Positions 32,643 through 41,116 of a stretch of 64,000 nucleotides of DNA are shown piece after piece. A model generated the notes under the pieces. That model was not told the origin of the DNA, did not search any database, and saw only the letters and a list, made by a program, of their open reading frames with translations. This DNA comes from Neopusillimonas maritima (lineage in GTDB: Bacteria > Pseudomonadota > Gammaproteobacteria > Burkholderiales > Burkholderiaceae_B). Position numbers and translations under genes: made by a program. Position 1 is the first letter of the stretch; every line of letters starts with the position of its first letter. The stretch lies in the NCBI RefSeq assembly GCF_040930455.2, contig NZ_CP170494.1; one strand, written 5' to 3'.

Positions 32643-34118
32643 ATGAGCAAAGAATTACTGCCAATTTGCATTGCCGGAAAATGGCGATTGGGGCAGGGGC
32701 CCGAGTACACCACGTACTATCCGGCTACCGGCGAAGCCGTGGCGTCATTGAATGCGGCCGGCCCCGACGACGTGGAAGAGGCCATTCAAGGCGCGCAGAC
32801 AGCGTTTGAGCAAAGTGGCTGGCCGCAACGAAAGCCGCACGAGCGTGCCGCGGTGCTGTATCGCATTGCCGAGCGAATTCGCGCTGAAGCGGAAGACCTC
32901 GCGCAACTGCAACGTTTGGATAACGGCAAACCCATTAGTGAAACGCGGGCACTGGTGGCGAGTGCGGCCGGTACGTTCCAGTTCTTTGCTTCGGCTTGCG
33001 AAACCCTGGAAGAAACCTTAACGCCGTCGCGCGGCGACTACTTAACTTTAAGCGTTTACGAGCCCATGGGCGTGGTGGCGGCCATTACGCCCTGGAACTC
33101 ACCCATTGCCAGCGAAGCGCAGAAAATTGCTCCTGCATTGGCCGGGGGCAATGCCGTGGTTGTTAAGCCCGCTGAAATCACGCCTTTACTGGCGTTGGAA
33201 CTGGCGCGTATCTGCGAAGAAGCTGGCTTACCTAAAGGTTTGATCAGCGTACTGCCCGGTAAAGGCTCGGTGATTGGTGATCTTATCACCCGTCATCCGT
33301 TGGTACGCCGCGTTTCCTTCACCGGCGGTACCTCGGTAGGGCGTCATATCGCCGGTATTGCGGCTGATAAATTCATGCCGGCCTCGCTGGAGTTAGGGGG
33401 CAAATCGCCCACCATGGTGCTGGAAGACGCCGACCTGGACCACGCCGTTTCCGGTGTGTTGTACGGCATTTTCAGTTCTTCAGGTGAGTCGTGCATTGCC
33501 GGTTCGCGCCTTTTTGTGGCCGAGTCGCTATACGACACGTTTATGGAGCGTCTGGTAAAGGGGGCTGAACAATTACGCGTGGGCGACCCTTCCAGTGAGC
33601 AAACACAAATGGGCCCGCTTATCAGCGAAAGCCATCGTGCCTCTATCGAGCGCTATGTTCAAAAAGGTCTGGATGAAGGCGGTCGCTTGTTAACGGGCGG
33701 CAAACGCCCTGAGGGTGATCTGTACGACAAAGGCAGTTACTACCTGCCCACCATTATCGATGGGCTGAATAATTCAGCCACCATTTGTCAGGAAGAGATT
33801 TTCGGGCCGGTATTGGTGGCGATGCCGTTCAAGAATATGGAAGACCTGATCGAGCAGGCCAATGACAGCGTGTATGCTTTGGCTGCCGGCATCTGGACCA
33901 AAGATTACAAAAAAGCCTGGAATCTGGCCCGTGCGGTAAAAGCCGGTAATGTATGGATTAACACCTACAAACTGTTTTCCATTGCTACGCCCTTTGGCGG
34001 CTGGCGCGACAGCGGCCTGGGCCGCGAAAAAGGGCGCCAGGGTATTCTTCAGTACATGGAACAGAAAAGCATTTACCTTGGCATGAATGAAAACCCCATG
34101 CCCTGGGCCGGCTTGTAA
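32643..34118 (+). CDS. NAD(P)-dependent aldehyde dehydrogenase
   Basis: Oxidises an aldehyde to the acid. Catalytic residues are clear: Asn152 (TPWNSP), Lys175 (VVVKPAE), Glu250 (SLELGGKSP) and nucleophile Cys284 (SSGESCIAG). 491 aa is the usual ALDH length. It looks like the broad betaine-aldehyde/hydroxymuconic-semialdehyde group, but the position of Cys in GESC rather than GQxC is a family variation. AAAGGATAAGTA precedes the ATG. In the island it could act on a ring-cleavage semialdehyde or on the product of the ThDP enzyme. Confidence 0.92.
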   Translation: MSKELLPICIAGKWRLGQGPEYTTYYPATGEAVASLNAAGPDDVEEAIQGAQTAFEQSGWPQRKPHERAAVLYRIAERIRAEAEDLAQLQRLDNGKPISETRALVASAAGTFQFFASACETLEETLTPSRGDYLTLSVYEPMGVVAAITPWNSPIASEAQKIAPALAGGNAVVVKPAEITPLLALELARICEEAGLPKGLISVLPGKGSVIGDLITRHPLVRRVSFTGGTSVGRHIAGIAADKFMPASLELGGKSPTMVLEDADLDHAVSGVLYGIFSSSGESCIAGSRLFVAESLYDTFMERLVKGAEQLRVGDPSSEQTQMGPLISESHRASIERYVQKGLDEGGRLLTGGKRPEGDLYDKGSYYLPTIIDGLNNSATICQEEIFGPVLVAMPFKNMEDLIEQANDSVYALAAGIWTKDYKKAWNLARAVKAGNVWINTYKLFSIATPFGGWRDSGLGREKGRQGILQYMEQKSIYLGMNENPMPWAGL

Positions 34119-34130
34119 GCGAAAGGAGTC

Positions 34131-35093
34131 ATGATGAAAGTAATAGGCATCGACGAAATCACCTACGGGGCTAATGATTTCGATACCTGCAAAAAGTTTT
34201 TCAGCGATTGGGGCCTATCGTTAACAAACGAGTCGGCATCAAAGCTGGTGTTTTCCACGCTTAACGGCTGCCGCGTCAATGTGGTGCGTGAAGATGACAC
34301 TGCTTATCCCGAACCCATTGAGAGCGGGCCCACACTGCGTGAGGTGGTTTGGGGTGTGTCTTCCCCCGATGTTGTGGCGGAGTTTGCCCAACGTCTGGCG
34401 ACAGTTGCGGGCTACAGGAACGAGAACGGTCGTGTGTCATGTATTGACCCCACGGGTATGCTGGTGAGTTTTCAGCTGACGCAAAAGAAAGATGTGGAAG
34501 TCGAGTGCGGCGAGTCCAACACTTGGAATAGCAAACCGCGCCGCAATGCTCCCAGCCCCATTTACGACCGTGCTTATCCCATTGAAGTTGGGCATGTGGT
34601 CTTTTTTGTGAAAGACTTGGAAGCGGTGGAAAAATTCTATGTGGAGAATTTCGGTTTCGTGCCGTCCGATCGTTACCCCGGCCGTGGCGTATTCCTGCGC
34701 TGCGATCCCGACGGCGGCCACCACGATTTGTTTTTGTTGCAAACACCCGATAAAAAAGTAGGATTGAATCACGTGGCCTTTGCGGTGCGTGACATTCACG
34801 AAGTATTCGGCGGCGGCCTGCATTTCGACCGCTGCGGCTGGAAAACGCAATTGGGCCCAGGGCGCCATCCCATTTCATCAGCTTATTTCTGGTATTTCGT
34901 AAACCCCGCCGGTGGGTTAATTGAGTACTATGCCGACGAAGACCAATTGGATGAAAACTGGGAACCGCGTGAATTTGAACCAGCACCTACGCGTTTTGCG
35001 GAATGGGCGGTAGACGGCGGGTTGGATGGTCACACCCGACGGCAAAAAAATACAGAAGCCCCCGAAGGGAAGTTTCTGACGGATAGAAAATAA
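34131..35093 (+). CDS. VOC-superfamily protein, probable type I extradiol dioxygenase
   Basis: Two vicinal-oxygen-chelate domains (about residues 3-118 and 150-268) of a 320-aa protein. The second domain carries a complete metal triad as in type I extradiol dioxygenases: His155 (VGHVVFF), His214 (LNHVAFAV) and Glu265 (GLIEYYAD). The first domain lacks these ligands, again as in that family. It is the best candidate for the ring-cleavage step of the island; a hydrolase, isomerase or glyoxalase-type role is the alternative. Two adjacent ATG codons (34131 and 34134) follow AAAGGAG. Last gene of the plus-strand operon, with a terminator 28 nt on. Confidence 0.83.
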   Translation: MMKVIGIDEITYGANDFDTCKKFFSDWGLSLTNESASKLVFSTLNGCRVNVVREDDTAYPEPIESGPTLREVVWGVSSPDVVAEFAQRLATVAGYRNENGRVSCIDPTGMLVSFQLTQKKDVEVECGESNTWNSKPRRNAPSPIYDRAYPIEVGHVVFFVKDLEAVEKFYVENFGFVPSDRYPGRGVFLRCDPDGGHHDLFLLQTPDKKVGLNHVAFAVRDIHEVFGGGLHFDRCGWKTQLGPGRHPISSAYFWYFVNPAGGLIEYYADEDQLDENWEPREFEPAPTRFAEWAVDGGLDGHTRRQKNTEAPEGKFLTDRK

Positions 35094-35120
35094 TAAAGTA
35101 TCCATAGATCTGAAACCGTA

Positions 35121-35166
35121 GCGCCCTGGAAATGGAGTAGAAATCCAGTTACCGGGGCGTTTTTAT
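35121..35166 (+). terminator. Terminator at the end of the catabolic operon
   Basis: Stem CGCCCTGG (35122-35129) with CCGGGGCG (35152-35159), including one G-T wobble. An inner TGGA/TCCA pairing shortens the loop. A TTTTTATT tract follows from 35160. It begins 28 nt after the stop of the VOC gene and marks the right border of the island. Confidence 0.75.
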
Positions 35167-35221
35167 TGCTGTGCTTTGCGTGCGAAGTGAATCATAAAAA
35201 GCGTTGACGTCATATTCCGGA

Positions 35222-35259
35222 CGTAAAAAAACCGGGCTCGTTTTCACATAGCCCGGTTT
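35222..35259 (-). terminator. Rho-independent terminator downstream of the porin
   Basis: Perfect 10-bp inverted repeat AAACCGGGCT / AGCCCGGTTT (35229-35238 and 35250-35259) with an 11-nt loop. Read on the minus strand the stem is followed by a T tract (the A run 35225-35231 on the plus strand), so it ends porin transcription. It is back to back with the island terminator. Confidence 0.85.
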
Positions 35260-35323
35260 AAACTCAAATCTACGTATTGCATTTCTGCGCTAGCGTAGAA
35301 ATTACTACTAACGACTTCAGATA

Positions 35324-35352
35324 AACAGATCGGGCTTAAAGCCCGATCTGTT
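35324..35352 (-). repeat. 14-bp perfect inverted repeat at the 3' end of porin mRNA
   Basis: Arms AACAGATCGGGCTT (35324-35337) and AAGCCCGATCTGTT (35339-35352) with a single central base. It lies 17 nt after the porin stop. On the minus strand it is followed only by TTATC, so it is a poor terminator on its own. It more likely protects the mRNA 3' end or acts with the terminator 65 nt further on. Confidence 0.8.
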
Positions 35353-35369
35353 AAAGCATCATGCTTCGA

Positions 35370-36521
35370 TTAGAAGCTGTGACGCAGACCTGCCATTACA
35401 GCAGTTTGGCTTTGACCCACGTTGGGGTTGATACCAGCAGTACCGCCTGCAGCGGACAAGCGTGTTGCATCGTCGTTGTCCATGTAGGCAGCGGATGCAT
35501 AAACGGATGTGCGCTTGGACAGCGAGTACTTCACGCGAGCAACGTAGTACCATACTTTCTGGCTACCGGCTGTTGCGTCTTTGTAGTTCACGTAGTTAAC
35601 CGAACCATCAAGCGTAACAGCGGGAGTTACACCATAAGATGCACCCAATGACCACAGGTCGGAACGCTCACCCAGACCGGCACCGATGCCGTTGACACCG
35701 TCATTCTTACGGTTCAGGTAAGTAAGAGCCACTTTCAGTGCGTCGAACTTAACATAAGCGTTAGCCAGAATACGGCGGTCTTTGTCGCCGGCACCCAAGC
35801 CGTAGAAATTACCAGCGGCAGGATCGTTGCCCTTGATGACGTCATAAGCTGCATTCACACCCCAGCCAGCTGTGTTGTAGCCAGCCATGAACGAGTAGGC
35901 ACCGCAAGCACCGTTGTTGTCGTAGTCGACACCACAGTTTGTGCCACTAGGTGTGCCTGTACCAGCAGCACCACCAGCATTGACGTTGTCACGACCACGC
36001 GCCCAGGCTGCACCGAAAGTGAAGCCGTCGAAGCTGCCGCGGTAAGTAACGGAGTTATCCATACGGGTGTTGGGGAAGTAGGGGTCGATTGCAGCCAGGC
36101 CATAGGCGTTGGGGCCCATGATGTCACCGTGGATGTTCGCCCAGAACATCATGTTGTATTGACGACCGAAAGCCAATTGACCCCAGTCACCCTTCAGACC
36201 AACCCAAGCCTGACGACCGAACAAACGGCCACCTTGCTGGGATGTGCCGGTACCAGGATTGAAACCGGATTCCAGGTTGAAGACGGCGCTAAGGTTGTCG
36301 GAGAGTTTTTCCGTACCACGCAGACCCCAGTATGAAGTCCAGGAGGAAGTCAGGTTAGTGAAGTGAACGGAGCTGTTGCTGCCGCCGGTGCCGTCGGCGA
36401 TGTTGTTGACGTATTCAACAGCTGTGTCGATGTTACCGTAAAGGGTAACGCTAGTTCCCTGGGCGGATGCCAGCATCGGGAACGAGAGGGCCAGGCCCAC
36501 TGTAAGTGCTTTTAACTTCAT
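35370..36521 (-). CDS. General outer-membrane porin (Bordetella-type, OmpC-like)
   Basis: Trimeric-type 16-strand porin of Burkholderiales. A signal peptide occupies residues 1-20 (MKLKALTVGLALSFPMLASA, cleaved before QGTSVTLYG). The mature start TSVTLYGNIDTAVEYVNN and the C-terminal strand ending in ...VMAGLRHSF with terminal Phe are typical of outer-membrane barrels. The loop-3-type block FGRQYNMMFW and GRQAWVGLKGDWG are also family features. A four-cysteine-free barrel is usual; here two Cys (TNCGVDYDNNGACG) sit in an extracellular-type loop and may form a disulfide. 383 aa. Transcribed alone, with hairpins downstream. Codon use looks biased, as in highly expressed genes. Confidence 0.95.
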   Translation of the reverse strand: MKLKALTVGLALSFPMLASAQGTSVTLYGNIDTAVEYVNNIADGTGGSNSSVHFTNLTSSWTSYWGLRGTEKLSDNLSAVFNLESGFNPGTGTSQQGGRLFGRQAWVGLKGDWGQLAFGRQYNMMFWANIHGDIMGPNAYGLAAIDPYFPNTRMDNSVTYRGSFDGFTFGAAWARGRDNVNAGGAAGTGTPSGTNCGVDYDNNGACGAYSFMAGYNTAGWGVNAAYDVIKGNDPAAGNFYGLGAGDKDRRILANAYVKFDALKVALTYLNRKNDGVNGIGAGLGERSDLWSLGASYGVTPAVTLDGSVNYVNYKDATAGSQKVWYYVARVKYSLSKRTSVYASAAYMDNDDATRLSAAGGTAGINPNVGQSQTAVMAGLRHSF

Positions 36522-36953
36522 TGGTTAGTTCTCCAACGTTGATGAAAATTATGCCGTTTGGCGGCACTGTTTTAGTAATGCAACCAACTGCGTCACTTTA
36601 CTACTAACTGTAAATTTGTTACACCAGGAAACTCGGTTAACTGCGCCGCAAGGTTTTCAGTTGGTGTGACCAGTTTGGCACATTTTCACTGTTTTGCCCT
36701 ACGTTGTTTTTCATGCGTAATCGCTTGATAACTGTACGTTTCCTGAGCGTTGAAGTGAGTGTAAAGAGGGTGTCATATGAGCACGATAAGGGTTAACCCT
36801 TCGTTAGGCCGTTGTGTATTAAAAAAACAACGTAATTATGACGATTTGATGAAGCCACAAGGAAAAGTGTGGTTTTTATACCGCAGTTTTAAGCGTACTG
36901 AACGTTGTAAAAATATGACGCTTAACTAGACGGAAGGGCGAATTTTATGGGTT
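36522..36953. promoter_or_regulatory. 432-base region upstream of the porin and downstream of dsbB
   Basis: No coding sequence is apparent. A GGAG lies about 9 nt before the porin ATG. A small hairpin TGCCG-TTTGG-CGGCA (36552-36566) would be in the leader, about 30-45 nt before the start. A perfect 14-bp palindrome AAGGGTTAACCCTT (36788-36801) and an inverted pair CGTTGT/ACAACG (36810-36815 and 36827-36832) lie further up and are candidate regulator sites. Clear -35/-10 elements are not evident to me. The end next to dsbB holds only AT-rich sequence. Confidence 0.5.
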
Positions 36954-37430
36954 TCAGCGTTTGCGGATTAGAACCAGGGCACTTAAAAAGGCCACCACGG
37001 CAAACAAGCCCATGCTCCACAGTGCGTATTCAATGCCGATCAGGTTCACCCGTGCGTCCATACATGTAGCGTAAATGCCGAACAGCCAGGGAAAGCCGGC
37101 ATCCAGACCCGACGCCACCATGAAACGGTCGGCAAAAGTTTGTGCGCATGAAAACATTTGTGCCGCCACGGTGTATTGATACCAGGCAGCCATGACACCC
37201 AGCAATCCCAGAATCAATGTTGTGCCGCCAACGATACGGTGCCCCAGGCCGGGGCGTAACACCAGCACGCCAACCCAGCACACAAGTGCAATGACTATAT
37301 AGATAAGCCGTTGCAATACACACCAGGCACAAGGTTGCATATCGAATACGTGCTGCGACACCAGGGCGACGCCCACAGCAGCAATACAAACAAGCGCGAT
37401 GGTATGAAGCAGTTTGGTTGTGATCGACAT
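36954..37430 (-). CDS. dsbB: Disulfide bond formation protein B
   Basis: Inner-membrane quinone reductase that re-oxidises DsbA in the periplasm. Four hydrophobic helices are visible (about residues 5-23, 40-58, 66-85 and 138-156). The first periplasmic loop holds the C-x2-C pair in PCAWCVLQR, and the second loop holds the other two cysteines (MFSCAQTF and YATCMDA). 158 aa is close to the family norm. It starts 15 nt after glnD and is the last gene of the map-glnD-dsbB run on the minus strand. Confidence 0.95.
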   Translation of the reverse strand: MSITTKLLHTIALVCIAAVGVALVSQHVFDMQPCAWCVLQRLIYIVIALVCWVGVLVLRPGLGHRIVGGTTLILGLLGVMAAWYQYTVAAQMFSCAQTFADRFMVASGLDAGFPWLFGIYATCMDARVNLIGIEYALWSMGLFAVVAFLSALVLIRKR

Positions 37431-37445
37431 AGAAAGCTTTGTTGG

Positions 37446-40046
37446 TTAAAGACTATGCGCAAGCGCTGGGTTGGGGGTGTCGCTTAAGCGGGCCAATAAA
37501 TTACGTTCGAATTGTAACTGTGCCCGGGGGTGTTCCAGCGCATCGCCTTGAATAATAAATACATCTTCAACGCGGTCGCCCAAGGTGAGTACTTTGGCCA
37601 TTTGCAGGTTAATGTCGTGGCGGGCAAATACTTGCGCCAGACTGTACAACAAACCGGGGCGGTCGGACGCGGTAACGGCGAGGCGCCACGACTTGGAATT
37701 TTCGTCGGGCTGCAATTCAACATTTGGCACGATCGGAAATACACGCGACCGTCGCGACATACGACCAACAACAGGGCGTGGTACTTCGGCATTGTTGGGT
37801 AGCGCTTTTTGAAGGGCGTCGGTTAACTCGTGCTCAACCAGGCTGGCCCAGGAACGGTAGTCGGTGTCACGGCTGGGTAGTAAGACAATGAAGCTGTCGA
37901 GCGCCCAGCCATGATGTGTGGTGTGAATGCGGGCATCCTGAATGCTTAGGGTGTGTTGATCGAAGTAGGCGCAAATGGCAACGAAAAGGTCGGGACGATC
38001 TTTGGCGTAAACCATAATCTGTAAACCTTGATTCTGTCCGATCACACGCGCTTTTACTATCGGCGTTTCCGCATTGACGCGGTAATACAAATGGCGCGTA
38101 TGCCAGGCTATTTCGGAGGCATCGTGGCGCAGAAAATATGCCACATCAAGCACTTTCCAGAATGTGTCGCGTGCGTCGTCGCGTAAGCCCATTAAGCGAA
38201 TTTCAGAGCTGGCCGCTTGTTTGCGTTGAGCCAGCACCGTGCCGGTGTCGGGCTGTGCACCACCCAGTGCCTCAAGGGTCAGGTGGTACAAGTCTTCAAG
38301 CAATTTGCCTTTCCAGGAATTCCATACTTTTGGGCTGGTACCGCGAATGTCGGCTACCGTTAGCAGATATAAAGCAGCCAGCTGTCTTTCGGTTTTCACA
38401 TAGCGGGCGAACTCGTGTACCGATTGCGCGTCGGTGAGGTCGCGTTTTTGCGCAAACTTCGACATGGTCAGGTGCTCGCGTACCAGAAACTCCACCAGTG
38501 CCGTATCGTCTTTATCCAGGTTGTGGTTTTTGCAGAAGCGACGCACGTCGCGCGCGCCCAGCTCAGAGTGATCGCCGCCCCGGCCTTTCGCGATATCGTG
38601 GTAAAGCGCAGCAATATAGAGCAACCATGGTCGCTCCATGTCGGCAATCAGTTGACTGGCCAAAGGATATTCCTGGGCGTGCTCCGGCATAGTGAAGCGT
38701 CGGATGTTACGAATAACGCGCAGAATGTGTTGATCAACTGTATAGGCGTGGAACAGATCATGTTGCATTTGGCCCACGATTTTGCGGAATTCCGGCAGGT
38801 AGCGCGGCAATATATTCAGCAGAGTCATGCGCCGCAACGCGTGCACAATGCCACGTGGTTGTTGCAGTATTTGAATAAACAGATAACGGTTGATGGGGTT
38901 GCGCCGGAATTGAGTGTCAATTAAGCGCCGCGCATGCCACATGGCCCGCATGACTTGTGCCGACAAACCGGTGAGCTCGGCATGTTCCTGCATTACCAGA
39001 AAAGCGCGCAACAGCAGGGTGGGGTTACGTTCGAAGGCGTCGGGTAATTGGGTGTCGAGCCGGTTGTAAGCCACACAGAAATCGTCATCCAGCGCGCGCC
39101 ATTCGCCGCGCGTTTCAGGGAACAGGCGCTCCTCGAAGGTTTGCATCAAAATGGTGTTTAGCTGGTTCACCACACGCGCAGCCCAGTAATAACGCTGCAT
39201 TAATAGCTCGCTAGGCCGGCGCGTGCGTGTGGCTTCAAACCCGTAAACTTTAGCCAATGAGGGTTGCAGGTCGAACAACAGGCGGTCTTCGCGGCGCCCG
39301 GCTAAAAGATGCAGTTCAATACGCAGCCGTTTGAAGGCCAGTTCCGCCCGACGCAGAGCCCGGTACTCGGAAGGGGTCACCAAATCGGTTTGTCCGATTT
39401 CGCGCCAGGTTTGCCCGATACCCGAGGCCTGAGCGATCCATAACAACACCATCAAGTCGCGCAATCCGCCAGGCGCCTCTTTGCAGTTTGGTTCTAATGC
39501 GTAGGGGGTGTCCTGGTGGCGGGCGTGCCGTTGCTGCATTTCCGACCGCTTGGCCTGGAAAAAAGCACGTGGGTCGCGTTGTGAGGCCATGGTATCGGCC
39601 AATTGCGCCGGCAGCGCTTTACTGCCCGCCAGCCAGCGGCACTCCATTAACGCCGTTTCTACAGTAATGTCGTTTGAGGCTTCACGCCGACAGTCTTCAA
39701 TAGTGCGAACGCTGTGACCCACCTCAAACCCCAGATCCCATAGCGCCGCAACCAGTTTTTCCAGACGCACTTGATCTTCGCTATCAGGCTCGTGCGCCAA
39801 AAGAATCAGAACATCAATATCGGAATAAGGATAGAGCTCCCCGCGACCATAGCCACCCACAGCAGCGAGCGCTGCGTCTCGGGGCAACGGTGCAGTTTTG
39901 AGGATTTCGCGCAAGGTTTGGTCAGTTACGCGCCGCAAGGCTGTTAATAAAGCTTCCGGGCGTAAATGACGTCGATAGCTTTCAATGACGTTGTGCCGCT
40001 TTTGGGTGTATGTGTCGCGAAGCGAATGCAGGTGAGCGAACGTCAT
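37446..40046 (-). CDS. glnD: [Protein-PII] uridylyltransferase/uridylyl-removing enzyme
   Basis: Nitrogen sensor that uridylylates PII proteins at low glutamine and deuridylylates them at high glutamine. An N-terminal nucleotidyltransferase domain has GGYGRGELYPYSDIDVLIL with the catalytic Asp pair. A central HD domain (YHDIAKGRGGDHSELG) performs uridylyl removal, and two ACT domains lie at the C-terminus (about residues 675-755 and 790-860; the second starts with RLAVTASDRPGLLYSLAQVF). 866 aa is normal. The gene follows map by 24 nt, a common map-glnD pairing. Confidence 0.97.
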   Translation of the reverse strand: MTFAHLHSLRDTYTQKRHNVIESYRRHLRPEALLTALRRVTDQTLREILKTAPLPRDAALAAVGGYGRGELYPYSDIDVLILLAHEPDSEDQVRLEKLVAALWDLGFEVGHSVRTIEDCRREASNDITVETALMECRWLAGSKALPAQLADTMASQRDPRAFFQAKRSEMQQRHARHQDTPYALEPNCKEAPGGLRDLMVLLWIAQASGIGQTWREIGQTDLVTPSEYRALRRAELAFKRLRIELHLLAGRREDRLLFDLQPSLAKVYGFEATRTRRPSELLMQRYYWAARVVNQLNTILMQTFEERLFPETRGEWRALDDDFCVAYNRLDTQLPDAFERNPTLLLRAFLVMQEHAELTGLSAQVMRAMWHARRLIDTQFRRNPINRYLFIQILQQPRGIVHALRRMTLLNILPRYLPEFRKIVGQMQHDLFHAYTVDQHILRVIRNIRRFTMPEHAQEYPLASQLIADMERPWLLYIAALYHDIAKGRGGDHSELGARDVRRFCKNHNLDKDDTALVEFLVREHLTMSKFAQKRDLTDAQSVHEFARYVKTERQLAALYLLTVADIRGTSPKVWNSWKGKLLEDLYHLTLEALGGAQPDTGTVLAQRKQAASSEIRLMGLRDDARDTFWKVLDVAYFLRHDASEIAWHTRHLYYRVNAETPIVKARVIGQNQGLQIMVYAKDRPDLFVAICAYFDQHTLSIQDARIHTTHHGWALDSFIVLLPSRDTDYRSWASLVEHELTDALQKALPNNAEVPRPVVGRMSRRSRVFPIVPNVELQPDENSKSWRLAVTASDRPGLLYSLAQVFARHDINLQMAKVLTLGDRVEDVFIIQGDALEHPRAQLQFERNLLARLSDTPNPALAHSL

Positions 40047-40070
40047 TGAAACTAAGTATTGGTGCGTGAG

Positions 40071-40895
40071 TTAAGAAAGATTAAGTAGCCCATACCCCTT
40101 CGCGAAGGCGGGTGGGGTTGGCATGTTTGGCGAAACAGTAAGCACTTCGTATGCCGACTCTGTGACCAGTACGCTGTGCTCCCATTGTGCCGACAAGCTG
40201 TGGTCTCGCGTGACGACTGTCCAGCCGTCAGCCAGCTGGCGAATGTCTTTACGGCCGGCGTTAATCATGGGTTCGACCGTAAAAATCATGCCGGGTTCCA
40301 ACTCAATGCCGGTACCTGCTTTACCGTAATGCAGAATTTGCGGGTCTTGATGAAATTTTTGCCCAACACCATGGCCGCAATATTCGCGAACAACCGAAAA
40401 ACCCTGTTTTTCGGCATGTTTTTGAATAGCCGAGCCAATGTCGCCCAACCGCGCGCCGGGTTTCACCTGCTCAATGCCCAGCCACATGCATTCATAGGTG
40501 GCCTCTACCAGGCGACGGGCAAGAATGGAGGGTTCACCAATATAGAACATACGGCTGGTGTCGCCGAACCAGCCGTCTTTAATGACGGTTACGTCGATGT
40601 TCAGAATATCGCCGTTTTTCAGTACCTTTTCGCCAGGAATGCCGTGGCAGATAACGTGGTTCACCGAAGCGCAGATAGCGCCGGGGAACGGTGGATACCC
40701 TGGTGGCGCGTAACCCACCGTCGCCGATTCGACGTTGAGTTCGTTGGTAATGTAGTCGAGGCACAGTCGGTCGAGCTCACCCGTGGTGATGCCGGCGCGC
40801 ACGTGGGTTGCCAGGTAGTCCAGGGTTTGTGCCGCCGCCTGACAGGCAGCGCGCATTTTGTCGAGATCGTGTGGGTCGGTTACCAAAGGAATCAT
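40071..40895 (-). CDS. map: Methionine aminopeptidase, type I
   Basis: Removes the N-terminal Met from nascent proteins. The five metal ligands fit: Asp in NIDVTVIKDGWFGD (two Asp), His in YCGHGVGQKFH, Glu in MIFTVEPMI, and Glu in WEHSVLVTE. The conserved His in ASVNHVICHGIP is also present. 274 aa is typical of type Ia enzymes, with a short N-terminal part. It is divergent from rpsB, as in most proteobacteria, and heads the map-glnD-dsbB run. Confidence 0.97.
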   Translation of the reverse strand: MIPLVTDPHDLDKMRAACQAAAQTLDYLATHVRAGITTGELDRLCLDYITNELNVESATVGYAPPGYPPFPGAICASVNHVICHGIPGEKVLKNGDILNIDVTVIKDGWFGDTSRMFYIGEPSILARRLVEATYECMWLGIEQVKPGARLGDIGSAIQKHAEKQGFSVVREYCGHGVGQKFHQDPQILHYGKAGTGIELEPGMIFTVEPMINAGRKDIRQLADGWTVVTRDHSLSAQWEHSVLVTESAYEVLTVSPNMPTPPAFAKGYGLLNLS

Positions 40896-40924
40896 AGGAG
40901 CTTGAGCAATTTAAAGAAAAGATA

Positions 40925-40960
40925 GTAGAATTATAGGCTTTCCTGAATTTGGCGAACATT
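40925..40960 (-). promoter_or_regulatory. Candidate map promoter
   Basis: On the minus strand a perfect TATAAT (plus-strand ATTATA at 40930-40935) lies about 35 nt before the map start codon. A weak -35 candidate TGTTCG sits 17 bp upstream of it. This is sequence-only support. Confidence 0.4.
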
Positions 40961-41116
40961 TAAGCCAACAGGAAAAAATCGCGTGCCCGGTCGAACAGGG
41001 TGTTTGATGATGCCGAACTGATTGAAGCTGAAGTTGGGGTTTAAACCAATACAGTAGCAGATTGGCGCAATCAAATCATACGAACCGGGTACAAGACCTA
41101 ACCCTTGGAGAATATT

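Noticed and set aside
34276..34986. A 236-codon minus-strand frame opposite the VOC gene
   Set aside because: Composition (many His, Arg, Pro) and the lack of motifs mark it as a shadow of the VOC gene.
18181..35352. Horizontally acquired element with integrase or attachment sites
   Set aside because: No integrase, transposase, tRNA gene or flanking direct repeats are seen, and the island's base composition looks like its neighbours.
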